From: Agrypnia vestita
Taxonomy: Eukaryota; Arthropoda; Insecta; Trichoptera; Phryganeidae
Direction of reading: 5' to 3'
Length of the DNA stretch: 64,000 nucleotides
Assembly (NCBI GenBank): GCA_016648135.1
Contig: JADDOH010004250.1
Coordinates: forward strand, 124,001 to 188,000
Below the pieces are notes generated by a model that was not told the origin of the DNA, ran no database searches, and was given only the letters and a program-made list of their open reading frames with translations. Of this stretch, positions 11,201-22,169 are shown in pieces. The translations under genes were made by a program, and so were the position numbers. Numbering within the stretch: position 1 is the stretch's first letter; each line of letters begins with the position of its first letter.

Positions 11201-14200
11201 CTTCTGTAATCCACGCCATTTTACCCAATAATAATGCAATATGGTACCGTTAATATCGAACTGCCATTCACTGTCCACACAATGCTAACAGTAGGTATTT
11301 AATATGATTTTTTCCCAAGTCAATTTATGTATCAACATTATAATTCTTCATTTTTTTGCATATATAGGATTTTTCGAACCACTATTTATAGTTATAGAGA
11401 TAAGCGACTTCAAAGATTGCATTTTTAATTCAATATTTCTGATCTAATTCAAATATCTTTTATAAAACGTTGGACAATCGCTTAAGTAAATTGCATCGAA
11501 TATTATTAATTCGTTTTCTGTATCATGAAGAAAAAACTGATTTAAAAACAATTTGTGGTAATCAAGCATTTTTTGCCCGAATTCACTTTTTTATACCTAA
11601 TTTGAGTTAAATCTCAAAGCTGAAATTTATATTGAAATTGGATACCAGATAGTAGATAGGTATAGAGACCTTTTGTGCATGCAATTTTTAGATTTTTATT
11701 TGGTCCCCTTAACAGAGATATTGCAGATGAAAAATTGAAAAAAATCAGTACATCAGTTTTTAAAAGGGAGTAATTTTTAAAAGGTAAACTACTTGCCATT
11801 GATATTTTATACAAAGTAACTGTACCTACTCTTATAAATAAAAGCATACAAAATTGAAAAATTATACTACGAATATTGAATTTTGTTCATTCGCGTTCAA
11901 TAACTTTGGCTACAAAGAGTACATGAACAAAAACATATTAGGGGTTCTATTTAGTGGCCAGTATGTGCTGAACACAATGCAGAGAAGCTTATTTGAGAAG
12001 CCTAGGATAATCCAGTGCTGAGTAATTTAGAAAAATATTGATGCCTGAAAATGGAAGAAACGGCGCGCGGTGTAAAACAAAGCGGTGTAAAAAAAAAAGC
12101 CACCATTTTTAAACGGGATATAATAAAAGTTAAAAAAAAATTGTTTTTGAATTACCAAAACATAAGAGAATGCATGATACTTATATAATAGAATAAAGAG
12201 ACAAAATATGTTTTTTTCTGAGATGGTCAAGCGACCAATGCTGGACCGCTTGAAATTGATTGGTCCCATATTATTCATAATTGAATATATCGTATAATAT
12301 TCTGTTGAACAAACACTTGATTTTTTTTTAAATATACGTTTACGTAAAAGTCATGCTTCAATATCCCCACTGCACGCGCCTGGAAGCATATTTTTTCATT
12401 GCTTTCATTTTTTTCATTTCATTCAAGTCCAAGTGTTTTTATGCAAAAATTGTTTACTTTTGACATTTGTGTAGATCTCTTTCCATTTAAGAAAGACAAT
12501 CGAATTAGTTTGTGTAAACCGTGCGTACGAGGCACATTGTTTCCTTGTAAACATCAATACAATGAATCAATGTGCGTCATACGCACAGCTTACACATATT
12601 AATTCGATTGTCTTTCATAAAGAAATTTACTATACCTTGTCTATTGAATTTCTTTATATTTTTAATTAAATTAAATCTGGCGCTTGTGTCAGTGGTAAGT
12701 GGGACATACCACAGACTATTTTATAGTTCACTCCCGTGTCGGCTATACATTTTCGCCATCCAGTTTGACATTGTTTTAATGCTAAAGCGGTTTCCTCGCC
12801 ACGCCGTAGATGGAGCAAATCCAAAACCACTCGTGCGGCATGGCGAGGAGTTCGCGCAACACGTCACTGTCTCAGGGGTGCAATAGAGTCCAAAAGTAAA
12901 GGCAAATAAACGTAAAATGAATATAACAAAAGACAATGAAGGGGGACCCACCACATACCCTGAGCCGTTCTATGCGCAAAAGCGTCCATATCGGCCCAGC
13001 ACTTTCGCCGCCTGGTTGGCATTATTTTATGCTAAAGCGACCTCCTCGCTCGGCCTTCATCAATACAACAACATAACAATCATCAATATAACAAAAGACA
13101 GCAAAGTAACGGCTGACCATCTTGGCTCCCTCGACGATGGTGTCCAGGTCCCTCCTGTCGGCGAAGTAGTTGGGCTGCATCCGCGGCCAGTGGAAGGGGT
13201 TGGCGGAGCGCAGCCAGAGCCTCCCCCTGGAGCGGGGGCGCAGCAGGATGGGGTTGATGGAGAAGGCTTCGCGGTTCATGATGTCCCCGTACAGCCTGTC
13301 GGTGAACTCGGAAGTTATTCCTGCACGCAGAGTTCAAATTTGTCAAGGAAATGTAAGTTGATTAAAAGTAGATGCCGTATCGGAATAATACTACTTTAGG
13401 AAAGGTTGGGTTAGGTTGGAAGGTCGTTGGTTATGAAAGAGCGATTGGTTGTTAACGTTTATTTCCTCCCGGAGATATGCCCCGGGAGCAAATAAAGTTG
13501 TAAGTAAATAAACGACATCTCAGGGCGAGTAGTCGCACCAGCCGCCGCGAGGGAAGAAGAACAATCCCAGGGCACAGAACATGCGAGAAATGTACGGCCT
13601 ATCCGCAGGACCAATGATCGAGGATTGGGGCCCTGGGACCACCATTCTCATTTCACCATCCGGACAATCAGGACCTCTCCTACCAGCCCAGCGAACGTAG
13701 AATCCAGCAGTGCGTTTAAACCTAATTATAGTATTGGAGCGCGTAAGATATTTTAACATTAGACAGCGTCACATTCAGTACTAACCCATTCCATTACCCT
13801 TTTAACATATTGAATACACTTCAATTAATTTATGTAATTGTTTTTATGGTTTAAACCTTATGGATGATTCCCGCCTAAGTTGAGAACGACTCGAACCAGA
13901 GAATCCATAATAAGGATTACGTTCAATTAGCAATTGTGACATTGTTGGCTTCTATATTTGGTATCGATAAAAGTTAATACGGGTAGCTGACGGAGCGTCT
14001 TCACAGACGACTACGACGATCTATCCCCGATATTGCAAAATAAATAGATGATTTAACGCGGCGCAGGTCTGCCCGATGTTATGGCAGAGGCCCGACTGGT
14101 GTAACGTCGCCGTGTCCCTAGCTCGACCCTTTTGTTACGGAGATTTTATTGTGTTAATGTAAACAAATCTCTGGGTCGAGCGATAGGTACATGGCACAGG

Positions 14201-17200
14201 GTAGGAGGGGTTCCTCTACACTACTGAATACTGATGGAGATAAATGTCGAAAAAGGGAGGTCAAGATTCAATAGGAGTTGTAGAGCCACTAGTAATGACT
14301 GATGATAATGTATTGATTGCCCAAATGTTTCTAAGATGTTAATAGTATTTCATGAAAAATTCTAATAAATATTTTAAAATTTTCACTTTTTATTTATTTC
14401 CACACATTCTTTATTTTTTATTTTATTTTATTATTTTATTTTTTTATTTGGGAAACATACAGTACAATTTTAATTTTTATTATATAATGTCAAAAAAATA
14501 TTCGTGAGTATGACCAGTAAAGTTTCCTCGAAGCTGGTAATAAAAAAAACTAAATAAAAAACAATGATAAAGAATATGTGATAAATAATAAATATTTCAA
14601 AGATTTAAATTATGATAATGCATAAAATGGGAGGGGTGGGGAGAGGTAGCCCATAATTTATATGGGCTAATACATGATTTACATATTGTATTACATAATA
14701 TACAGTTATTTAAACTTTTTCATTATAAACTTTTTGAATTCCATTTTAAACTCCTTCATATTTACTGTGTTTTGTATAGTTTTCGGCAGGCTATCGAAGA
14801 GTTTAGACAATTTTGTGAATTGTTTTTTTTTTCTTTTGAAGTCTTATGATGTAACATGATGTAACAAAGCTTTACAGGTAGATTTCTGCATAAACTATGA
14901 GTCGAAAATGTTCAATCTATAATATCCTTTTATCTAAAGTTATGGAGATAAGCTACCTCAAAGTTGGCATTTTTTTTTCAATATTTATGATTTATCTTCA
15001 GTAAAACGTTGGAATATCATTAAAGTAATTTATATCGAATATTAAATATGCATTCGATTTAATACGTGTTAAATAAAATCTTGACAGAAAGAACCAGATT
15101 TTTTGCAAGGTTTGAATAATTTTATTTGACTTGTATTAAAGTGAAAGTTTTTTAATTATAAATTTAAGGTTTAAGTTACGGTCGTTCGATATATTTAGGT
15201 GTTGAAACAAATTGATATTTTATACGAACCGTATGGATGTGTAATTCGATTCTCGACGTTTCGATGGAGTCATAACACAGCGTATTCAGGAGAGTGCCTT
15301 CACGCCGCGAGGGTCAAGGACGTAAAATATAATTTTTAATATTCGATATAAGTTACTTAAACGATAGTCCAACGTTTTGCAGAAGTTAATTCAGAAATAT
15401 TTAAAAAAAATCAAACTTTGAGTAGCTTACCTCCTTCAAATTAAGACATTGTTGCTTGAATATTTTCAATACATTATTTAGGTAGTAATCTACCTTTGAA
15501 ATAAAAAAATGTGGACTAACTCTATTACACCCTGTATACTTACGATAATTCTATTATAAATAATTACGTAAACTACAAGAAAACAATAATTAATTATATT
15601 TGTAAGAATGACCCAATTCACCTTGGAGTAGGCTACGCGCTAAAATAATTAATGCATCGTTTTATCCTCGTGATAGTAAAAATATTCTGTAATAGATATT
15701 GCTACGCAGAATTGCATTGGTTGGTTTTGGATTGAGAAATTAGAATTTTTTTGTCAAGACTTGCTAAATTATGATATCCATTTTATGCTGCATTTAAACA
15801 CAATTTAACTTTTATCGCAATAATGGATATCTGTAAAGATCAAGACAACATTTAGTAACAAAATATTATTTTTATTATATTGTTATTGTATTTAAGTGAG
15901 TGTTGAAATATTATTTTCATATTATCCTTGTATTTCAAAACTTATTACAATTTTTAGAGCCTGTTTTCTATTGATACATGGTGTTCTTTCGTTTTCATTT
16001 CTAGGATATTCTCGGAGTAGAGACTATCGCGGCACTTGCTGGTTTAATGGCTAAGACACCTACTCCTCCATCTCAGAAGACCAACAAGTTAGTTATATTT
16101 TCAAAGCACAACCTAGCTAAATTATAAAATAGTAAGAATACTAGCTGTAACCATCTCCAACCGTTTAATTTGTTTTTTAGCCATGAATTCGAGCGAAATT
16201 ACGGACGTCGCACGAAGTTACGGACCGACAGACAGACGGACAGACAATGAAATTATTATGTTTGATTGATGTGACATGTATCTACAACATGCATCTCTAA
16301 GGCCCGGTTGTTTCAAATTGGATTAAAATAAAAGTTCGTTTAAAGCATAGATTTTTACGGAAACAAATCGCTTGATTGGTGGTGAAAGCAAAAATCTATG
16401 CTTTAAGGCTGGACATCCGTTTTGCAATCTGCGCGAGATGCTATCTGAGCGTAACTCGAATAAAAATTACACTTTCGTCACATATTTACATACACGTTGC
16501 TAAAACAGTAAGGTTTTGATAGAAAGAGATGGTAATATATTCTTCAATTTCGAGCGCCAGCGGAATACCATGCGAAATACCCAGGCGTCCCCGCGGAACT
16601 ACTATCTCTGTCAAAATATTGACTTATTTTAACTTTTGACAAATGCTCGTATATTATTTGAGTCGAATTATTATTTTCCGTAAAGAGTTTAAGAAATGTA
16701 TTGATAATTCTGAGCTCCTTTTTAAATCAATGCATATCGTAATATGACAATCACAAAAGAATTAAGCCCACGCGCATACCACGTATATCAAAATTTATTT
16801 AATTTAATATTTTAACTTTCCACAAATTCTCGTATTTTATTTACGTCGAATTACTACTTCTGTACAGACTTTAAAAAACATATTAATAATTCTGAAATAC
16901 TTTTCAAATCATAATGTATACCGTAATATTAAACGAAAAACAATACATTATAGATAGCTAACGCGCATGTGCACGTCACATACACTCATATGGAGTCTTG
17001 AATTTTTGAAGCTGAACTAAACACGTCATTATAAAACAGAATGTCGTCGGCAGCGGGGTCGTTTATTGGCACATTTCATACTTTGGATTTTTTATTTTTA
17101 AATAATAATTAAAGTGTTTTTATTAAAAAAAAAAAATTTTATTTAGTGAGTAAAGCTTCAAAATACGGGACCAAATAGAATATACTATTTAAAATCATCT

Positions 17201-20200
17201 CTTTATATAAATAAAAAGCGTTTTAAAATCAAGAAAAAGCGTAAAAATTTCTTGCAAATATAAAATATAAAATATGTATAACTTTATTAATATTGAATAT
17301 TTCTTAATTTCCTTAGTACAGATTCTAGATGATGAAGTATACTTTATACGTATAAAAAACATATTATGCAATTTATTATAAATATTCATTAAAACTTCAC
17401 GTCGCCTAGGACAACAATTTTTTTGGCCGCGGTCTGTCGATTAAAGCTTATATTTTCTTTATTATTGTAAATAATGTTCAGTTTATTACTTTTATATAAA
17501 AAAACAAAGGATCTATCTAAGTTATTACTCTAAAAAAGTTCAATCTAGTGTATACATTCTGATGTAAGTGAACAATAAAAACCCACATTTTCGTAAAAAA
17601 AACGCAGAAACATGCATTTGCAGTGAATGTCCAGCCTTAAACGAACTTTTACTTTAATCCAACTTGAAATAACCGGCTTTAAGAAGTCTAAATATTTGCA
17701 TGTTTTAATGTAAAAGAAATCTACACGAAGAGATAAATTTACCTGGATGGATTTTATTACCTGTGACTATAAAATTAAATCTGTATTTGCGCAATTATTT
17801 TAGGATCGAAAAATCTGAAAAAAATGTGATGGCATTTGCAAGCTTAAAGTGTACTTCAACAGGAAATGGAAACGCATCAAGGATTGTCGCTGTCTTTTAA
17901 TTAATTAATTAGTTTAATTATATTAAAAATTATATGGTGTTCAATAAAAGTCTTAAATGCTCACGCAAATTGTATTAAAGAAATAAGTGTTAAAACAAAT
18001 CTATTTAGTTTTAATCCACATACGAGTAATGATATTTAAGCCTAAGCGATTTCGATGGAGATATCATCCCAACACGCATCACAAAAATTGTTTTAATTAC
18101 GAACTTGCATTCTGTCAACGAAATAACGCTCCATTTTTTCCATCCCCCCCTCTCCAATCCAAATAATTGTTAACTTATCATTAAACTATAAATCATTACA
18201 CATTTTTTTTTTGTTTTCTAAAAATAGAAATGAATCATTATTCTTACTGTTTTCAAACTAAACTAAACACTTTGAAAATAGGTCTAACTTGCACAAACTT
18301 GGCAATGAACTACCTACATATGTCGACATTTTAAATCTATCTCTCTCAAAATTTAAAAAATCATTATATGATCATTTCTTTTCAAAATATTAAATTTTTA
18401 TATAATGTCTTAAATTTTTTATATATACCTGGCTATTCAAATTTAATATTGCTATATTATCGGTGAGTAAAAATTTCTGAGATTACTACTTTACACTTTT
18501 TACTTTATATACTTTTTTTACATATATGTCTAACCTCATTATGTTTAAACTATGTATATATACTTTTTTACATTTATACCCTTTATTTTTCTTTTACATT
18601 TAATCGTTTGTTGTATTTTAATTATGTATAAACCTGTTGTAAAAGGCAATTAAGCCGTGTAATTAATAAAATAAATAAAAAATAAATAAAATAAACTTGT
18701 AAAATAGGTTCAAATTTCTGATTAACATCACTGATCACTAGGTGATTTTTTTAACTACTAAACCTTCAAGCAGGTCAACATTATATTATCCCGATCTGTG
18801 TCACAGATAGATAAATTTTAAAGGAAACTGGTGCACTAGGTACATTGAATTGCATCGTCAAATTCCTTTGAAATATACGATTATCGTGGAAACGTCATCT
18901 ACCTGTTGTGAAGGTATACTTTTCAATTAGAAGTCCATTTTTATTCCCTTTATATTAACTCATGGCGTCTGCTTGCTTGCCGTCAAAAAAAACTTTGGAT
19001 CGATTTTGACCCTTTTCCCGTGATCCAATCGAGCTGAAACTTGGCAAGCAGACTCGTGGCGACGATCAAGAAGATCTATCAAATTTTCGTTAAAAAAAAT
19101 TAATAATTATAGTATAATTTCGAATTTTTAGAAATTTTATTGGTTTTTTCAAATTAGAATCATTAGAAAAGTTTGATTAGCAACGGCGCTGCGGCCCGAT
19201 AACGTCGCGGAATATTTTCTAAATTTGAATTACTCCGTCGGTATAATAGGTACATCACTACGAATTTCGAAAATTTACAAAACAATTGGTTCACACATGA
19301 CAGCAAAATTGGGTTTTTTGGGAAAAACACAAATAATAATTTATTTCCTTTAGATTTCTGCTTAGTTTTGGAGAATTCTACATTACTCAAATCCGATTCT
19401 GACTAAATCATTTGACGCTGGAAATTCATAAGGTACGATTGATGATAATTGAATCTATCAAAATCTTGACATCTCAGAACATCTGACATTTTAGAAATAT
19501 ATTAAATTTCTGTAAGTTTAGTGTTATGCTATATGTTTTAATTCGTCTTTAATTATTGTTATATTTTACAAAGAAAGGGAGTATAGTAAAAACTTGGTTT
19601 TTATGGGTTACTTTTTTATTATTTCCATTTTCCATCCATACAAAATTGTACTTCTGATGTAGATACTGTACATAATTAATATTTAAATTTCACGACTGGC
19701 ACCATTAATTTTTAAATGTGTTGAATTCTAGTCCAGCTGAAAATGTGTGCGTGCAGTAAACAAAGATAAAATATATGGTCTACCTACCCAGAAGTTCCCT
19801 CAATGTTCCAGAAGAATCGCCATTGAGTGCTCCCGTCCCCATCACAAGTTCTATGTCGGGATAGTCATCATTGTCCATCGCAGTGAACTTTGTCTTCATG
19901 AACGCGATTCCTTCCGCACCTCCAGGAATAGTAAAAGGACCACTCCTGTTCACCAAGTAGTCAAAGATTGGCCCGGGACCCCTCACCTTCTGCTCATTCA
20001 CTGTCACACTTTCGTTCACTAAAAACACCAATCCCGATAGAGACGCGTGGTCCTGGAGGTTGTACCCCACCATCGCGTCTTTGATCACAGGAATCCCGAA
20101 GGATTCCAAGTCTCTCCTCAGCCCTACTCCCGACAGCATCAGAAGATGAGCTGAACCGATGGTTCCAGCGGACAGAACGACTTCTTTTCTAGCTAGGACT

Positions 20201-21093
20201 GTGTATTTTTTTCTATTTTTCGTAAATTCTACGCCGTAAGCTCGTTTAGTTTGCGGGTCGATCAATATTTTTGTCACCCGACTCTCTTTAGAAATGCGCA
20301 GATTTTCTCTGTTTCTTATTGGTTCCAAGAACGCTCTCGAAGCGCTACATCTTCTTCCTTTCCTCATGGTCGCTTGTACTCTGGAAAAGCCTAAGTTTTT
20401 TGCTCCATTCGGATCGGTTTCTTCGTAGCCCACTTCCCTGCCAGCCTGCATGAACGGTCTGAATAAACCAGATACGAAAGGCGACCTTTCAACGTTTAAG
20501 TATCCGCCATTACCGTGGTACTTGGAATTGCGAAGACTTTGAATGCCCACGTTTTCAGATTTGACGAAGTAAGGCAGCACATCTTTGTAGCTCCAGCCTT
20601 TATTCCCCAAAGCTTCCCAGTTGTCGTAATCCAGTTTGTTGCCTCTCGTGTAGACCAAGAAATTGATGACGCTGGTACCTCCGAGACATTTCCCCCTTGG
20701 CCAGTTGCAGACTCCGTTCTTCAGACCCAGGCAAGCTCCTTGCACCGGTTCAGTTTTGTAACCCCAATTGTACGCGGTGATCTGACTCACGGCTGAGGTC
20801 AATGGAACGTCTGTCATAATCGATTCGTCTTTTCCAGCTTCCAGAAGTAGAACCTTCCAGCCTCGTACTTCGGTCAGTCTATTGGCTACGACCGATCCTC
20901 CAGACCCGGCTCCCACTACGATAAAATCGTATTCGTAGTCGAAATACTTTGTATCTTTTATGAGGCCTTCGTGGGGGTTTTTTGTTGAAGAAAGATACAC
21001 AGAATTAAAAAGATCGTACATTGTCGATAGTGTGGACTCTGTCGGTTGCATGGTGATGGCACAAAAGATGACGATGGTGAATATCGGTGCCAT
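8043..21093 (-). CDS. GMC-family FAD oxidoreductase, glucose dehydrogenase-like, four coding exons
   Basis: The coding sequence is the join of 21093-19788, 13320-13118, 10960-10811 and 8255-8043, giving 623 residues, a usual length for insect GMC enzymes. These flavoproteins oxidise alcohols or sugars with FAD and pass electrons to a quinone or oxygen. A hydrophobic start (about residues 1-20) suggests secretion. The FAD-binding motif GAGSGG is at 61-66, GMC signature 1 at 134-157 ([11 protein letters not shown]) and signature 2 at about 310-324 ([15 protein letters not shown]), where the usual Pro after GS is Ala. The two active-site His candidates are His552, made at the exon 3 end (SHM before VGTVKMG, where the family usually has HP), and His596 in GHTN. 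All junctions keep frame (phases 1, 0, 0) with GT/AG borders. The start ATG has A at -3 and G at +4. Two overlapping AATAAA on the minus strand at 7714-7724 could end the transcript. Substrate cannot be told from sequence. A non-coding leader exon further upstream is possible but not found. Confidence 0.93.
8455..9573. mobile_element. Repeat B copy interrupted by fold-back element A1
   Basis: Repeat B sequence (GCTTAAGTGATCACTCTACA block) runs up to 8611, is broken by A1 (8612-9151), resumes at about 9152, and is followed by a short palindromic B derivative at 9402-9573 (ends TGTTCTAAG and CTTAGAACA). The copy at 57066-57420 reads straight through the same junction. The whole compound lies in GMC intron 3. 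Confidence 0.65.
8612..9151. mobile_element. Fold-back element A1, full length
   Basis: The outer ends TACAGGGTGTACCAGAGCTA and its complement (CTCTGGTAGGTACACCCTGTA) flank two arms of about 265 bp that meet near 8885. It is flanked by TA-rich target sequence (CTATA/TATATG) consistent with a TA-type duplication. It has no transposase; best called a palindromic MITE. It is the most complete copy of the most abundant repeat in the window. Confidence 0.8.
10389..10775 (+). mobile_element. LINE 3' fragment, RTE-type, in GMC intron 3
   Basis: With frameshifts removed the plus strand reads [56 protein letters not shown] and [20 protein letters not shown]. This is the conserved C-terminal region of endonuclease-reverse transcriptases of RTE-like LINEs. 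Several in-frame stops show it is dead. Confidence 0.75.
10811..10960 (-). CDS. GMC oxidoreductase exon 3 (residues 504-553)
   Basis: Exactly 50 codons, phase 0 on both sides. Acceptor TGTTTTCAG is before 10960 and donor GTAAGG after 10811. The peptide starts [13 protein letters not shown], continues with PGCESHQF and [13 protein letters not shown], and ends in SHM, the usual order just before the catalytic HPVGT motif of the family. The last residues supply the first active-site His candidate. The exon is flanked on its 3' side (transcript sense) by an RTE-like LINE fragment lying in intron 3. Confidence 0.9.
11106..11146. repeat. 15-bp perfect hairpin
   Basis: CTCATAAAACGATCC at 11106-11120 is followed, after an 11-base loop, by its exact complement at 11132-11146. 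It lies in GMC intron 2. Confidence 0.8.
11330..11850. mobile_element. Decayed fold-back element A copy
   Basis: It contains the family's internal blocks (GATAAGCGACTTCAAAG, CAATATTTCTGA, AAAACGTTGGACAATC), but terminal ends are not recognisable. Located in GMC intron 2. Confidence 0.45.
12310..12382. mobile_element. Truncated MITE D end
   Basis: GTAAAAGTCATGCTTCAAT followed by CCACTGCACGCGCCTG matches the right end of the complete element at 45455-45687. Confidence 0.6.
12488..12620. mobile_element. Fold-back MITE E
   Basis: The left arm AAGAAAGACAATCGAATTAG and onward to GGCACATTG is matched by an inverted right arm from CAATGTGCG to CGATTGTCTTTC. Arms are about 50 bp with a short spacer. 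No second copy found in the window. Confidence 0.7.
12746..13110. repeat. Diverged tandem duplication abutting exon 2
   Basis: TTTCGCCATCCAGTTTGACA ... ATGCTAAAGCGGTTTCCTCGC at about 12746-12797 recurs as TTTCGCCGCCTGGTTGGCAT ... ATGCTAAAGCGACCTCCTCGC at about 12999-13050. Each is followed by AATATAACAAAAGACA. The second copy ends right beside the exon 2 donor. A shorter relative (CGCCGCCAGGTTGGCATTTT) is at 11177. Confidence 0.6.
13118..13320 (-). CDS. GMC oxidoreductase exon 2 (residues 436-503)
   Basis: The acceptor CTGCGTGCAG precedes 13320, and the donor GTCAGC follows ATG at 13118. The donor has a C at +3, which is weaker than consensus. The peptide contains [12 protein letters not shown] and [10 protein letters not shown], the conserved substrate-domain block of insect GMC enzymes. 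Length 203 bases (2 + 67 codons) restores frame with exon 1. A partly duplicated stretch (12746-13110) starts directly downstream of the donor inside intron 2. Confidence 0.9.
13435..13760 (-). other. GC-rich open frame in GMC intron 1, unidentified
   Basis: A minus frame of 79 codons (13759-13520) contains [20 protein letters not shown] and [19 protein letters not shown], then stops. Base composition is clearly higher in GC than the surrounding intron. A hairpin (CTCCCGG/CCGGGAG) lies downstream at about 13465-13495. I suspect the 3' coding end of an unrecognised retroelement. A host exon is not excluded. Confidence 0.3.
14080..14210. repeat. Imperfect hairpin with CTCGACCC arms
   Basis: CTCGACCC and GGAGATTT are matched by AAATCTC and GGGTCGAG in inverted order within about 70 bases. 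Probably a small fold-back remnant. Confidence 0.45.
14385..14860 (-). mobile_element. LINE 3' end (Jockey/CR1-like) in GMC intron 1
   Basis: The minus strand reads [19 protein letters not shown] then [18 protein letters not shown] and stops at 14706, matching the NSLP...F-KLK tail of LINE reverse transcriptases. A roughly 320-base AT-rich 3' untranslated stretch with TTTATTTATT-type repeats follows. Confidence 0.65.
14865..15540. mobile_element. Fold-back element A copy, interrupted
   Basis: Both arms of the family are present (TACAGGTAGATTTCTGCATA on the left; TACACCCTGTATAC at the right end). An unrelated stretch at about 15200-15310 (CGTTTCGATGGAGTCATAAC) separates them. Confidence 0.6.
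16005..16087 (+). CDS. Possible orphan exon on the plus strand inside GMC intron 1
   Basis: An 83-base segment, more GC-rich than its flanks, follows a strong polypyrimidine acceptor (TTCGTTTTCATTTCTAG) and precedes a donor-like GTTAGT. In phase 0 it reads [19 protein letters not shown] and on to QKTN without a stop. There is no recognised family and no partner exon. The antisense position within another gene's intron makes this uncertain. Confidence 0.25.
16301..17677. mobile_element. MITE H, split by a piggyBac-type insertion
   Basis: The left part is 16301-16406 (GGCCCGGTTGTTTCAAATTG...AAAGCATAGATTTTTACGG). The right part is 17641-17677, ending TTGAAATAACCGGC. With the insert and one TTAA removed, the two halves form one palindromic element of about 143 bp, like the intact copy at 24549-24694. 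Confidence 0.8.
16407..17636. mobile_element. Non-autonomous piggyBac-type element, TTAA flanked
   Basis: It is bounded by TTAA on both sides (16403-16406 and 17637-17640). Ends are GGCTGGACAT and ATGTCCAGCC. The 1230-bp body has no transposase frame. It shares about 500 bp with the 556-bp element at 39183-39738 and also has an internal tandem pair at about 16612-16745 and 16788-16930. Confidence 0.75.
18217..18690 (+). mobile_element. LINE 3' end (Jockey/CR1-like) with AATAAA-type tail
   Basis: The plus strand encodes [20 protein letters not shown] then [14 protein letters not shown] and a stop at 18391-18393, the typical tail of a LINE reverse transcriptase. A 3' untranslated stretch of about 270 bases follows, ending in AATAAAATAAATAAA repeats near 18660-18690. 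The start (18217-18290) is shared with 49075-49190. Confidence 0.65.
18945..19612 (+). repeat. Dispersed repeat C, plus copy with internal insertion
   Basis: It opens with TCCCTTTATATTAACTCATG and the CTTTGGATCGATTTTGACCC block and closes with AAAGGGAGTATAGTAAAAAC and CTTGGTTTTTATGGGTTACT. It is longer than the 26.8-27.5 kb units because about 350 bases of unrelated sequence interrupt it. Confidence 0.65.
19788..21093 (-). CDS. GMC oxidoreductase exon 1 (residues 1-436)
   Basis: This 1306-base exon encodes the signal peptide, the FAD-binding Rossmann fold, both GMC signatures and most of the substrate domain. It ends after CTG G with donor GTAGGTAG at 19787 downward, so Gly436 is split (phase 1). 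Reading on past the donor reaches a stop two codons later, which is why the open frame alone ends at 19780. Three potential N-glycosylation sites, NES, NRS and NDS-like, can be seen; only NES (360-362) and NRS (382-384) fit the N-x-S/T rule. Confidence 0.93.
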
Positions 21094-22165
21094 TATGTTT
21101 TACTCAAATATTACAAAAAATATATTTTGTATTTAAATAATTTTTATCTCTTTGAGCGTTTTCTTTCATATTCGTTCATCATTTTTAGAGACACAGATAA
21201 TTAACCTGCAACAAAGAAATAAATATAAAAGATTAATTACGTAATACACAAATCAAAGGCATGATGTAACACATTGGATCTTGGAATACTTCCAAAGAAT
21301 TTAGGGTCACAGCATGGAATAATTTGCCAAGAGCAATCTGCCTTGAAATGAATACACATTACATCTTAGATACATGTATTGTATATACCATCCCCGCATC
21401 CCTACATACACGTGTTTTTTTGCTTTTCCCCGCCCCACGTTGAATCTAGATCATTGTATTTTGTTTTGATTTTCAAACATCGTCTTAATTTTATTCCAAT
21501 TTCGGATCGTATACTTTTGTTTTGTATAAAATAGAAACTTATCTATAATATACAAGTATCAAAATTTGATTATTATTTTCTTATTCCTTATATTTCACAA
21601 AACGCTAAAAAATGATGATTGCAAAAAAAGCCGAAACCATCACAAACTATTATCTAAAAAAAAAATTCTCACTGTTGTTTAAATTCTATGCAGCAATCAA
21701 AATATTTATTTCTCAGAAGATATTAATGCTAGTTTTTCGAAATCTTTAAAGCAATCGAAAAACATGTAATGTTACATGTTACATGTTACAATATAGCATC
21801 TGTTATTTCTGATAATTATTTGGATATTTAAAAGCTTTATCTGGTGACGGAAATGATATTGCGAGCTGAAAACATTCGTGTTGACCTATATGTTATAGAC
21901 GGAACAAGCTGTGTAAATGTTATGATTTTCTAACTTTCCACTGTATATTATAATTAATATCCACTTTATATTATAAGATGGGTCACAAGTTTTTGTATTC
22001 TTTTAAATCTTTTCTGTGCAAAGGAGGGACGCGCGGGCGATATCGAGCGGATTTTTTTTCCTTGGAAATGTAGTCGTAATGGATTACTTTACGGGGAACA
22101 ACGTTTTGCAAAAATATCGATTGTTATGTGATTTGTTCGGTGCCTGTTTCGCGCTCACTACCGAT
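21094..22165. other. Upstream flank of the GMC gene
   Basis: This is the likely 5' untranslated and promoter side of the gene (minus sense). It is AT-rich without a clear TATA box, initiator or leader exon. Only a short ATGTTACATGTTACATGTTA direct repeat near 21768-21790 stands out. Confidence 0.4.
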
Positions 22166-22169
22166 TACA

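Noticed and set aside
13395..13425. GGTTGGGTTAGGTTGG as an interstitial telomere tract
   Set aside because: Only one TTAGG-like unit is exact; too short to call.
19747..20796. Plus-strand open frames opposite GMC exon 1
   Set aside because: Antisense shadows of the real exon with no domain of their own.
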